Origin: Okeania sp. SIO2C9
Lineage (GTDB): Bacteria; Cyanobacteriota; Cyanobacteriia; Cyanobacteriales; Microcoleaceae
DNA length: 64,000 nt
Direction: 5' to 3'
NCBI RefSeq assembly: GCF_010672455.1
Contig: NZ_JAAHGO010000015.1
Location: 118,989-182,988 of the forward strand
The notes beneath the pieces were generated by a model, which saw only the letters and a program-made list of their open reading frames with translations, made no database searches and was not told the origin of the DNA. The position numbers and the translations under genes were made by a program. Shown one piece after another: positions 49,868-58,644 of this stretch. Each line of letters opens with the position of its first letter. Within the stretch, counting starts at the first letter, position 1.

Positions 49868-51207
49868 ATGTTTCCAGTACATCGCCCTCCTCGTCTTCGT
49901 AACCATCCCCAGCTACGTCGTATGGTATGAGAAAACATTGTTAACACTAACGATCTAATCTATCCTCTTTTTGCTGTACCAGGAGAAAGTGTAGCCAACG
50001 AAGTGAAATCAATGCCTGGCATCTATCAACTATCAATAGACAAAATAGTTGAAGAAGCTAAGGAAGTATATGATTTAGGGATTCCCGCGATCATATTGTT
50101 TGGCATTCCTGATGATAAAGATATTTAAGCGACAGGAGCTTGGCATGACTGTGGTATCGTCCAAAAAGCTACAACGGCAGTCAAAGAAGTAGTGCCAGAT
50201 TTATTAGTAGTTGTAGATACTTGTTTGTGTGAATATACTAACCATGGCCACTGTGGTTATTTAGAAGTAGGAGATTCGACAGGTCGTGTATTAAACGACC
50301 CTACCTTAGAATTGCTGAAAAAAACAGCCGTTTCTCAAGCTCAAGCAGGTATGGTTTTGTACAAGCAATTAGAACGGGTTTAGACCAAGCAGGATTTAAA
50401 AACATTCCAATTTTATCTTATGCTGCTAAATACGCTTCCTCCTACTATAGACCGTTTCGAGATGCTGCTGAGTCTGCTCCTCAATTTGGCGATCGCCGAA
50501 CCCGAACCTATCAAATAGACCCAGAAAACGGTAGAGAAGCTCTCAAAGAGATTCAGCTTGATATTGCTGAAGGAGCAGATATGTTGATGGTGAAACCTGC
50601 TTTAGCTTATATGGATATTATTTGGCGAGTTAAGGAAGCAACTAATTTGCCGAATTATTAATAATTAATAATTAATAATTAAATAATTATGGTTTAAAGC
50701 CTCCCCTTGGATAGGGGAAAAAAGCGGTCGAGGGATGGCGCGATTCGGAGCGGCTCTGTCAAGAGCTAGTCCCCTCGCCATATCCAATCGACCAAGACAG
50801 CGGTCGTTTGCTTCGCAACGCTGACGCGAAACGCGACAGCGGAACGGAGTTCTCTCTTCGCAGCTTCCCCGTTGGGTGGGATGGCGCGATTCGGAGCGGC
50901 TCTGATAAGAGCGGGTCTCGGAGCTGGCCGACCATCGACCAAGAAAAGAAATAATATCTCCTTATATTCAATTCCGTAACGGTTAAAACCCGAGGTAATT
51001 ATCAATTATCCATGATCAATTATCAATTAATGAACAGTAGCAGCTTACAACCTCTCTGGAGAATATTCTATGATTAAAGCTGCTGCACTAAATGGCTGGA
51101 TCGATGAACAAAAAGTAGTGATGGAAACTATGACAAGTTTTAAACGTGCTGGTAGCGATTTAATCTTAACCTACCACGCCAAAGATCTTGCTAGATGGCT
51201 TCAATAG
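49868..51207 (+). pseudogene. hemB: Delta-aminolevulinate dehydratase, interrupted
   Basis: It once encoded the enzyme that condenses two aminolevulinates to porphobilinogen for haem and chlorophyll. MFPVHRPPRLRNHPQLRRMV is followed by a TGA (codon 21, where Arg is expected). A TAA replaces Glu in KDI-E-ATGAWHD at 50126. Zinc-site [15 protein letters not shown] is intact. After QAQAG a deletion of roughly 40 bp shifts the frame. [10 protein letters not shown] and [10 protein letters not shown] with both active-site lysines are present. After TNLP a 384-bp insert (50653-51036) splits the gene, which resumes exactly as [16 protein letters not shown] and ends at TAG 51205. It cannot make enzyme, so an intact hemB must exist elsewhere. 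Confidence 0.93.
50653..51036. mobile_element. 384-bp family F element inserted in hemB
   Basis: It lies between the codons for TNLP and VAAYN of hemB, so both edges are fixed by the reading frame. It starts with AATTATTAATAATTAATAAT repeats and ends ATTATCAATTAATGAACA. The interior has AAGCCTCCCCTT, AAAAAAGCGGTCGAGGGATGG, a patch of GC-rich palindromes around 50790-50850 (GTCGTTTGCTTCGCAACGC, also seen inverted at 2670-2715) and GGTTAAAACCCGAGG. The second full copy is at 26393-26683. Confidence 0.85.
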
Positions 51208-52448
51208 GTAAAGAATGGTTATCTATAAGATCAAGCTGTGATTAATACTCAATTTTGTCAATACTCTATAAAACCCATTTGGTATCTTTGCACGCGGTAT
51301 GTGCTTTTAGCTGCGGTCTTCAGGTAGAGTCGTCGTTGGTAGGACAAGTTATAGGACTTGTGAAGTCAGGAGATTCAGAAATAGAATGGGGGAAAAAGGT
51401 AGAAAAATGCTCCCATCTCCCATCTCCCCATAAATAGATAGATCTCAAATGGGTTCTATGGAACCCATTTGGTATCATATCATGTCCGCTGATATCGTTT
51501 GTGTAAAAGTTAGCGTGAATATCTACAGGAAATTTAAGTTTTTTTCTTGCTCTTAAGCCTTCCTGCCTATTGCCTGTTGCCTACCTTTGCTATATAATAC
51601 CGATGCTACCGGACATGATATCATGTCCGTTTAATAGCGATCAGGAAAAAACGGCTTCTCTATCTTCGACGGCAAATATCTTTAATTATCACTACTGCTT
51701 AAATCTCTACTACCTTATTTATAAATATTCAATCGTAAATTATACGATATCTATATCATTACCATTAGCAAGTCTTTTAAGTATTAGTTTTGATGAAAAA
51801 ATCAGCCATCAAATTTAATTTTCTCATATTGCCCAACTCAAATCTCCCTTACTCCAGACTTTGATTAAAAAAAACTTAATATTGACAAAAATACCAATGA
51901 GTTCTATAAGAAAATCACTACATCCACCAATTAACACGATCGCCTAACTGCTACCTATTAAAATTGTTATCAATAAATACAATTTTAGCAAATATTTTAA
52001 ATTACTATTTAAAGTTAGGCCATAACTTTGTAGAGAAAATTCCAGATATCCAGATACCTAGAATGACAGATTCATTTTCAAAAAATCCGGCTGGTAATTT
52101 AAACAAACTGATTAGATAACTTACCTTATATCTGTTTATATCCGTAACATTTTTTTTTCCTCCTCCCTCCTGAAATAATTTTGTACAAAAATAATCCTAA
52201 TAGAACCTAATAGAACCTAATAAAATAAGAACTCTTGAAAATTAGGAGAGAATTTCAGAGTAACAAGAACACTTAAGTTCCACAGTATGGAAATCTAGAT
52301 GATCTACTCAAATATTAGTGGCCTTAAGGCTTAGTAAAATTTTTTTTTGCACAATTGATAAATTTCAGGATATATTTTTAATAAGCCTAACAATTTTCAG
52401 TAAAATTGATTTACTATATTACAAAGAGAAGGAGAATTATTAAGAACT
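51208..52448. other. Intergenic before the cyAbrB gene
   Basis: 1.24 kb without a gene. It has a palindrome CAAATGGGTTC...GAACCCATTTG at 51447-51471 with a direct partner ACCCATTTGGTATC at 51281, a family B element (51477-51623) followed by a further half end ATATCATGTCC, and CCTAATAGAA repeats near 52197-52225. The last 200 bp are plain AT-rich leader; AAGAGAAGGAG stands before the next start. Confidence 0.55.
51477..51623. mobile_element. MITE, family B
   Basis: ATATCATGTCCGCTGATATCG at the left and CCGATGCTACCGGACATGATAT at the right are inverted. About 147 bp; the middle has CTGCCTATTGCCTGTTGCC heptamers. Confidence 0.65.
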
Positions 52449-52862
52449 ATGGTTGAAAATCCAGAAACTCCATTAACGGGAAAAACTTTACTTCAAAAGG
52501 TAAAAGAATTTGCTCACTTACCACGAAGGGAAACTGCTAAACGTTGTGGATATTACACAGTTACAAAAAATGAAGAAACTCGTGTTAATCTCACAGATTT
52601 TTATGATGCAGTTCTAGCAGCAAAAGGAGTTGATTTAGATCCTGACGGTAGTAAAGATGGGCGTGGTAGAGAACCAACTTATCGAGTTAGCGTTCATAGA
52701 AATGGCCAAATTGTCATAGGAGCAACTTATACTACATCTATGGGATTAAAACCAGGAGATGAATTTGAAATAAAGCTAGGATACAAACACATTCATTTAA
52801 TTCAAGTAGAAGATGAGAAGGTCGATGAGACTAATGGTAATGGCTCACAGATAGAAGAATAA
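52449..52862 (+). CDS. cyAbrB-type transcriptional regulator
   Basis: 137 residues. It has the cyanobacterial AbrB layout: a helical N-terminal part (GKTLLQKVKEFAHLPRRETA, CGYYTV) and a C-terminal swapped-hairpin DNA-binding domain (PTYRVSVHRNGQIVIGATYT, GLKPGDEFEIKLGYKHIHL). Such proteins bind AT-rich DNA widely and tune carbon and nitrogen genes. AGAGAAGGAG just upstream gives a strong ribosome-binding site. TTTTACCTCTA / TAGAGGTAAAAA form a long-loop inverted repeat downstream (52915-53009). The acidic tail (DEKVDETNGNGSQIEE) is disordered. Which paralogue (cyAbrB1 or 2) I cannot tell. Confidence 0.85.
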   Translation: MVENPETPLTGKTLLQKVKEFAHLPRRETAKRCGYYTVTKNEETRVNLTDFYDAVLAAKGVDLDPDGSKDGRGREPTYRVSVHRNGQIVIGATYTTSMGLKPGDEFEIKLGYKHIHLIQVEDEKVDETNGNGSQIEE

Positions 52863-53146
52863 ATGGAATGGAGAAGCCGAGGAATTGTAATTGACTAGGA
52901 TTTGGAGATTAATTTTACCTCTAAAATAATTACCTAGTTAATATATAAATATTGTCATAATTCCCGGATTCTCCCTAATTTATTCTTTCTCTAGAGGTAA
53001 AAATTGAAATAAAAAATGTATATTTTTAGTTGACTCTGCAAATAACCTGACTAATTGGGAGCAATAATAGTTTCCCAAAAACCTTGTCAAACCTTTCTAT
53101 AAGTGCTAATATATAGTCAGTAAAGTTTGATAAGGTATGAAAAAAT

Positions 53147-53767
53147 ATGTCACGCCATGCATAGGCGGCAGGGTATTATGGTGTCAACATCAGCACCCTT
53201 AGGCGATGGGATAATGAAGGAAAGCTTGATAGCATCAGAACTCCAGGAAACCAGCGACGATTCTGCATTGATGAAGAAAATCCCAAAAGTAAGCCAGTTA
53301 TCGCTTATGCAAGAGTCTCTAGTCATAGCCAACGAGATGACCTTGACCGACAAATTGAGTTTCTACGCGCAAAGTACCCAAACGCTGAACTTGTTTGTGA
53401 AATTGGAAGTGGGCTCAATTTTAAACGGCGTAAATTCCTCAAAATATTGGAACGAATATGTGCAAGTGATATCTCAACACTTGTCGTCGCTTACGCCGAT
53501 AGAGCAGTTCGATTTGGATTCCCACTTATTGAATGGTTATGTCAGCAAAATGGGGTCAAGCTCCTGGTTCTCAACCAGAGAAACTTATCTCCAGAGGCAG
53601 AACTCGTTGAAGATATCTTGTCCATCCTCCATTGCTTTAGTGCAAGGCTTTACGGACTCAGAAAATACCAAAAGCAAGTCAGTAAAGCGATTCAAGACAA
53701 AACCTCGGAACCAGACCCGGAAGTTGACACCAAACAGTGTCAGGAAGCTCAGGGTATTTCCATCTAA
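53147..53767 (+). pseudogene. tnpA: IS607-type serine recombinase TnpA, with an early stop
   Basis: Frame from ATG 53147: MSRHA, TAG (53162-53164), then AAGYYGVNISTLRRWDNEGK, the MerR-like HTH of IS607 TnpA, RTPGNQRRF, and the recombinase core PVIAYARVSSHSQRDDLDRQ with the nucleophile serine, VVAYADRAVRFGFPLIEWL and a C-terminal tail to 53767. The single amber codon stands where the first conserved Lys/Arg of the HTH would be. No in-frame ATG follows before the HTH, so the full protein is not made unless the stop is read through or a non-standard start is used. It overlaps tnpB by 128 bp. Confidence 0.82.
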
Positions 53768-54803
53768 CAAACTGCATAAAGTCTGGAAACGTTGGATTAG
53801 TGCTTATCGTTGGATATACAATTGGACGATTGCCCAACTCAGAGACGGCAGCAAAGCAAGTGCTTACGATTTGCAAAAGTTAGCTCGCGATGCAGAACGT
53901 CCAGATTGGGTTAAAGAATTGCCTGGACATCAATTACAAGAAGCGGTCGCTGATGCTGTAGATGCTCACAAACAAGCTATGGCTAATGGTGGTATAGCAA
54001 ACTTTAAATCTTGCCGTCAACCCTCTCAAGTAATCAAGTTCAAAGCTGGTGACTACAAGAAAAACTACTGGTATCCCACCAAGGTGAAGGGATTGACCTA
54101 TCGCTCACCAGAGGGTTTTCCTGCTGAATGTAGTTATGGTACCCAATTGGTTTTTGAGCGGGGAAAATGGTATGGTATTTTCCCAGAGTATAAACAACCT
54201 ATTCCCACCTCACGATCAAAAGTTATTGCTCTTGACCCTGGAGTGCGTACCTTTTTAACGGGATTTGACTCGGAAAAGATTGTTGAGTTCGGTAACGGCG
54301 ATATGGGTAAAATTCAAAGGCTTTGTTCCCATTTAGATAATTTAATGAGTCGCATTGACTTAAGCGTGGTGAAACGTCAACGACGAGCAATGCGTAAAGC
54401 AAGTTATCGCATTAGGGAAAGAATTCAAAGCTTAGTTAAGGATTTGCACAATAAAGTAGCACAATTTCTTGTAAACCACTACAAAATCATCTTTATGCCG
54501 ACATTTGCTACTTCAGAAATGGTAGTCAAATCCGGTCGAAAACTAAATAAACGCACGGCTCGAAATATGCTCTCATGGAGTCATTATAAGTTTCAGCAGC
54601 ATTTAATTCAGATGGCTAATCGACATAATGTTTTAGTAGTATTGTGTAATGAATCCTACACTTCAAAAACTTGCCCTGAATGCGGTCATGTTCACAAGCA
54701 ACTAGGTGGAAATAAACGGTTTCATTGCCCGAAATGTGGCTATAGTGCCCATAGGGATTGGAACGGCGCTCGTAATATTATGTTGCGAGCTTTGCAGGAC
54801 TAG
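53640..54803 (+). CDS. tnpB: TnpB RNA-guided nuclease of IS607 type, rearranged RuvC site
   Basis: 387 residues from a GTG at 53640; the exact start is uncertain. N-terminal KLRVFPSNKLHKVWKRWI and YNWTIAQL match the TnpB helical entry. RuvC-I is KVIALDPGVRTF with D199. At RuvC-II the usual hydrophobic-Glu-Asp-Leu motif reads IIFMPTFATSEM, with Pro287 at the catalytic place. A glutamate at 338 (LCNESYTSKTCPEC) is conserved in kind and lies 51 residues on. The zinc ribbon has C345, C348, C363, C366, and RuvC-III is AHRDWNGARN with D373. This fits the TnpB/Fanzor subset described with a relocated glutamate (from memory of the Fanzor literature). The frame is intact, unlike tnpA. The DNA before 53640 in this frame is not part of the protein. 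Confidence 0.85.
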   Translation: MQGFTDSENTKSKSVKRFKTKPRNQTRKLTPNSVRKLRVFPSNKLHKVWKRWISAYRWIYNWTIAQLRDGSKASAYDLQKLARDAERPDWVKELPGHQLQEAVADAVDAHKQAMANGGIANFKSCRQPSQVIKFKAGDYKKNYWYPTKVKGLTYRSPEGFPAECSYGTQLVFERGKWYGIFPEYKQPIPTSRSKVIALDPGVRTFLTGFDSEKIVEFGNGDMGKIQRLCSHLDNLMSRIDLSVVKRQRRAMRKASYRIRERIQSLVKDLHNKVAQFLVNHYKIIFMPTFATSEMVVKSGRKLNKRTARNMLSWSHYKFQQHLIQMANRHNVLVVLCNESYTSKTCPECGHVHKQLGGNKRFHCPKCGYSAHRDWNGARNIMLRALQD

Positions 54804-54857
54804 GCGAACAGCCATCACTTTGATCGGTGATGCTATACAGATTCAAGGTGAATAGCT
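54804..54857 (+). ncRNA. Candidate 3' part of the omega RNA / IS607 right end
   Basis: Right after the tnpB stop, CATCACTTTGATCGGTGATG forms a 6-bp hairpin (54812-54831), followed by CTATACAGATTCAAGGTGAATAG. In TnpB systems the guide RNA runs through the end of tnpB into the element border, with the guide taken from the flank. The IS5-like reading frame begins at 54858, so the border lies close to here. Inferred from position. Confidence 0.4.
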
Positions 54858-55627
54858 TTGAGTAGGTTAAATGTTGCACTAGAGTTACCAGTCCCAGACC
54901 ACAGTACTTTTTCTCGTCGCTTGGGTAAATTGAACATAGAAATACCAGTAATTCCAGCAACAGAAGCAATTCACCTGGTGGTAGATTCGACGGGAGTCAA
55001 AGTTTATGGGAGTTGGTGAGTGGAAAACAAGAGTTCATGGAGTAGGTAAACGTCGTACATGGCGTAAGTTGCATCTAGGTGTGAATGAGGCAACAGGGCA
55101 AATATTAACTGCAGTGGTTAGTACCAACGATGTCAGTGACGACCAAGTATTTTGCCAACCCCCGATCTGGGAATAGAAAGCAAGATAGGTCAAGTGTCAG
55201 GTGATGGAGTCTATGACAAACGCAAGTGCTACTCCGCAGCTAGTCACAGAGGAGCCAAACCAACCATACCACCCCGTAAAAATGCAGTCATCTGGCATCA
55301 TGGTAATTGCAATAGTCCACCTCATCCTAGGGACGAGAACCTCAGAGAGATTCGCATCTGTGGAGGTAAAAAGCGAGTGCTTAATTCGCCGTCGCACGGC
55401 GAATGTAAGAAGCACTCAAGACAGTGGAAACGTGAGAGTGGATATCACCGACGTTCTCGCTTCACAAACAACTATGTTTAGCGGCTCAAGTAATATTTGG
55501 AGGTAAGTTACGACGACGGAAATTCCACAATCAGGCAGTGGAATTGTTCGTAGAATGTGCCATACTTAATCGTATGATACAGAATTGTCAGCCAGAAAGC
55601 TACAAAGTAGAATTCGCTCTTCACTAA
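54858..55627 (+). pseudogene. IS5-family transposase remnant
   Basis: LSRLNVALELPVPDHSTFSR, HLVVDSTGVKVYG (first catalytic Asp), then after a frameshift near 55010 GEWKTRVHGVGKRRTWRKLH and VSTNDVSDDQVF, after another near 55150 KIGQVSGDGVYDKR (second Asp) and RGAKPTIPPRKNAVIW, and near the end ECAILNRMIQNCQPESYKVE. It has at least three frameshifts and a palindrome ATTCGCCGTCGCACGGCGAAT at 55385-55405 inside. The N-terminus is missing where the IS607 element ends, which suggests that the IS607 insertion cut it. Confidence 0.82.
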
Positions 55628-56437
55628 TTAACTTCTCTTCTGGGGAGGAGTTGCGATCGCCTGTTCATGCAACAAAGCCTTAATTAGGTATAAAAATATT
55701 CTCCATCTTCACCATTGCCAAATCTTTATAACTGCTTTTCCTCCTATACGTCGCTCTACCGATAGCTCCCCTACCTGACTCGATCCTCCTACGTTCAAAA
55801 GATTTTATACCGATGCTACCGGATTTGATATTACTCCTGATAGTAAGGGCAGCGATCGCATAGATAAGTAGATATATTGGTAGTGGTGCATTGTAATTTT
55901 TTCGGTAACGGTATAGCAAGCATTTCAGCCACGATTCACCATTACTATACAGGACTACCCGCAAACAGGAGGAATGAGCGATGAGGAATTACAGAGGATA
56001 TAGTCGGAACAATTGTTCTGAGATTTTTCTGCCCTTGTCTGCTAAAAATCTTGACATTTTCAGCTTAAGGGAGCAAAAACCTTGCACTTTTTCAGTACAC
56101 GCCTTGGCTAATATCTTTATATATCAATGCTTTTAGATTTAATCAGCAAGCCCTAAATAGGTCTATCCTCACCCATGACAATATCCACCAGTATGTCTGT
56201 CCAGTTTTAAGTTGAACAAACGCATATCACCACAACTATTCTCGTTTCTAGTTCATAAGGGCTGGCGGTTGTTGGCCTCGCTCTACCCAAGTCCGTCTCA
56301 TCAATGGATGAAGGCCAATAGTATGGTGGGACTTTTCGCAAATTCAGTTAAAAATTGTCAACGATTGGATAATAATTGCTGAGTTAATGATAGGTTAAAA
56401 CTTTAGCTATGAATAGCCAAAAATTGAGGAAAAATCT
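55628..56437. other. Intergenic with MITE debris
   Basis: A family B end ACCGATGCTACCGGATTTGAT at 55808, a family A element whose right end AATCAGCAAGCCCTA is at 56155 and whose left end is blurred (about 55960), and a stretch 56165-56340 that is richer in GC but gives no recognisable protein. The leader of the TerB-like gene follows. Confidence 0.5.
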
Positions 56438-56920
56438 ATGGCAGTGCAACCACCTCCACCTCCATCTATTACTCCACGCCAGATGAATTTGTTGCGGATT
56501 GTTGCTTATATGGCATGGTCTGACGGACAACTGGCACAAGAAGAAGTGGACTTAATGTTAAATCGATTTAGTAGTCTTTTTGCTACAGGAGATCAGCAGC
56601 AACAACTTCAGGAAGAATTAAGGGATTATTTCATGCAAAATATCCCATTAGGGGAGTCAATTCCTAAATTAGAATCCCAACAAGAACGGGAACTGGTGCT
56701 AAAGTTGGGTTACGAAGTAATTGCTTGTAGTGCTCGTACTCCTGAAGAACCAAATATTAATGAAGATGAAGAAGCTGCTTATGAAAATTTAAAGCAATTG
56801 CTGAATCTTCCAGGTGATATAGTGGAGCGTATAGAAACTGAGGTAAAAACTGAACTGAGTAACCAAGAGGGAATAGTTGAGATGATGACTCGTGGTTTAC
56901 AGGAATTTATGCAAAATTAA
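56438..56920 (+). CDS. TerB-like protein
   Basis: 160 residues, all helical. ITPRQMNLLRIVAYMAWSDG and EEVDLMLNRFSSLF show the TerB-like pattern with an acidic D-G-x-hydrophobic loop. AYENLKQLLNLPGDIVERIE is the matching second half. The N-terminal proline run (MAVQPPPPPSITP) is typical of the cyanobacterial version. TerB-like domains occur in tellurite and stress proteins, but the function here is unknown. A strong terminator follows 40 bp downstream, so it is a single-gene unit. Confidence 0.75.
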   Translation: MAVQPPPPPSITPRQMNLLRIVAYMAWSDGQLAQEEVDLMLNRFSSLFATGDQQQQLQEELRDYFMQNIPLGESIPKLESQQERELVLKLGYEVIACSARTPEEPNINEDEEAAYENLKQLLNLPGDIVERIETEVKTELSNQEGIVEMMTRGLQEFMQN

Positions 56921-56963
56921 TGGATTGATGGTCAATGTAGCAACTCATCTATTGTTGCTTTTT

Positions 56964-57004
56964 CCCTCTTTATACTTTTTCTATAATAGAAAGTATAAAG
57001 AGGG
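56964..57004 (+). terminator. Strong hairpin after the TerB-like gene
   Basis: CCCTCTTTATACTTT ... AAGTATAAAGAGGG forms a stem of 14-15 bp with a short AT loop, followed by TATGTTTTAGTTT. Confidence 0.75.
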
Positions 57005-57542
57005 TATGTTTTAGTTTATTTTGCTAAATTGAAAAGTCAAATTATTGCTATAATTGAAGCTTGAGAATTTGAGAATATCTTAAGCAAATTTAAGAATGTA
57101 TAGCAGAAGGAATAAAGAAGAAGGAAGAAGAAAAAAATAATTCTCTGAGATAAAATAATTGGCAATCCTGCAACCGTAATGGTATTGATTGAACTTGGGA
57201 CAAATTACCTCAGCTCCAATTAAAAGAAAGCGGTCGAGGGATGGTGTTAGCAGAGCGGCTCTGTCAAGAGTGGGTTTCTTCGCCATATCCAATCAACCAA
57301 GAGAGAGGATATATTTCGGTTTCTTTCCTACTCACAGTTTTTTCCACTCCCCATCTCCCCATTTCCCTATCTTCTCATCTCCCTCTACCATTACTATGCA
57401 CCACTACCAAATAATTTAATTTTAGACTGGTACTTTCTGAAGATTTAGCTTACAAAAAATGCAAAAGTACACAACTAAAAATTATCGAAAAATTGAACAG
57501 TAAAAAGGAGAGATTAGTTTCTCTCCTATTGAAAATAACAAT
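57005..57542. other. Intergenic with partial family F copy
   Basis: CTTCC/GGAAG tract (57105-57135) and a partial, diverged family F copy at about 57225-57320 (AGCGGTCGAGGGATGG, GAGCGGCTCTGTCAAGAG, GCCATATCCAATCAACC). The leuD terminator is at its right edge. Frames that cross it are not genes. Confidence 0.5.
57500..57530 (-). terminator. Terminator of leuD
   Basis: On the minus strand GGAGAGAAACTAATCTCTCC is followed by TTTTT, 13 bp after the leuD stop codon. Confidence 0.75.
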
Positions 57543-58100
57543 TTAACTTGGTTTTTGGGAAATCATACCTGTTTGACGCGCATAGGCAAAAAGACCACCA
57601 GCATCAATGACAGGTTTTACTTCTCCTAAAGACTTCAATTGATAAGTCATACCAAGAGTATGATTGGTTAACTGATTTTCTTCAAAATCAATAGTAACTT
57701 CCTGACCAGTTTCAAATAACTCACATAGGCGATCAACAGACTCCCAAGGATATAACTCCCCAGTGGCTGAACAATTGCGAAAAAAGATGCGAGCATAAGA
57801 TTGAGACACTACTGCTTGGACACCAGAAGCACCCAAGGCGATAGGTGCGTGTTCCCGCGAAGACCCACAACCAAAGTTTTCTCCAGCCACAATGATTGGA
57901 TAGTGAGTTTTCATTTCTCCCGGTGAGATAAACTTACCGTAGCGATCGGGCAACCCACATAGAGCATAACTGCCTAACTTTTCATATTCATCTATCTTGG
58001 AAGGAACCAAAGTCAGGTACTCGGCGGGAATAATTTGGTCGGTATCAATATTGTCATCTACTACAAATATTTTGCCACTTAGGGATTGGCCCATAGTCAA
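57543..58100 (-). CDS. leuD: 3-isopropylmalate dehydratase small subunit
   Basis: 185 residues, the swivel domain of the leucine-pathway isomerase. VVDDNIDTDQIIPAEYLT and the signature VAGENFGCGSSREHAPIAL are present, as are SYARIFFRNC and a Tyr/Ala-rich tail. The large subunit LeuC, which has the iron-sulphur cluster, is not in the window, so the genes are apart, as is frequent in cyanobacteria. MTMG gives two possible starts (58100 and 58094), with no evidence to choose. Confidence 0.95.
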   Translation of the reverse strand: MTMGQSLSGKIFVVDDNIDTDQIIPAEYLTLVPSKIDEYEKLGSYALCGLPDRYGKFISPGEMKTHYPIIVAGENFGCGSSREHAPIALGASGVQAVVSQSYARIFFRNCSATGELYPWESVDRLCELFETGQEVTIDFEENQLTNHTLGMTYQLKSLGEVKPVIDAGGLFAYARQTGMISQKPS

Positions 58101-58644
58101 TTTCCTGTTTTCCCTCTATTGCTGTCGCAAATTATAACATAATACCAATTTTATGTGAGGCTGCACAGAATTAGGTAGTAGGTGTTTAGTATTATACCAA
58201 TTTTATGTGAAGTGGCACAGAATTATGAAATTTATTAATTTGTCTATCTCGATCTAAAGTCAACCCTGATCGAGATATTATTCTATGCAGCTTAGAAATG
58301 AATTTGGTATAAGATTCTCAACTTTAATAACTAATACTGTCTGACTTCCTAAAAAGTGATAATTCTGTTCCTATCTACTCTTAAGAGAAAGGTATAAAAT
58401 TATTGATATTTGATTTGATTTGATTGCTTTATTTTCGGTATTATAGTGATTTTAACATAGATAAACTAAAGTATAAAAATGTTTTTGCTACTCCCTACTC
58501 CCTGCTCCCTAAACAAAAATAATCTTGTAGTCTACTTAAATGAAAAGCGCTGTAAGTGTGAAGTTTGACCAAGAAAGTTTAGATCGATTAAAAATCATAT
58601 TTAATTATCTGAGCTAACTATTAAATAAATTGCAGTAACTACCA
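58101..58644. other. Intergenic with a TATACCAATTT element
   Basis: It contains the MITE at 58192-58311, a direct duplicate of its left end at 58141, a CTACTCCC run near 58491-58515 and plain AT-rich DNA. No gene. Confidence 0.5.
58192..58311. mobile_element. MITE, family I (TATACCAATTT / AATTTGGTATA)
   Basis: TATACCAATTTTATGTGAAG at the left, GAATGAATTTGGTATA-like sequence at the right, 120 bp. A GATCGAGATA / TATCTCGATC inner inverted repeat (58234-58275) makes a second stem. The left end is duplicated 52 bp earlier. Confidence 0.6.

Noticed and set aside
51255..51818. Small open frames before the cyAbrB gene
   Set aside because: They overlap a palindrome and a family B MITE; no conservation features.
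53127..53639. N-terminal extension of TnpB
   Set aside because: This frame is out of register with the real IS607 recombinase that occupies the same DNA; the conserved TnpB sequence starts after 53640.
55152..55506. Two overlapping open frames of about 100 residues
   Set aside because: One is a piece of the frameshifted IS5-type transposase, the other its shadow.
56165..56340. Possible protein-coding or IS remnant of higher GC
   Set aside because: No frame gives a recognisable motif; left as unassigned.
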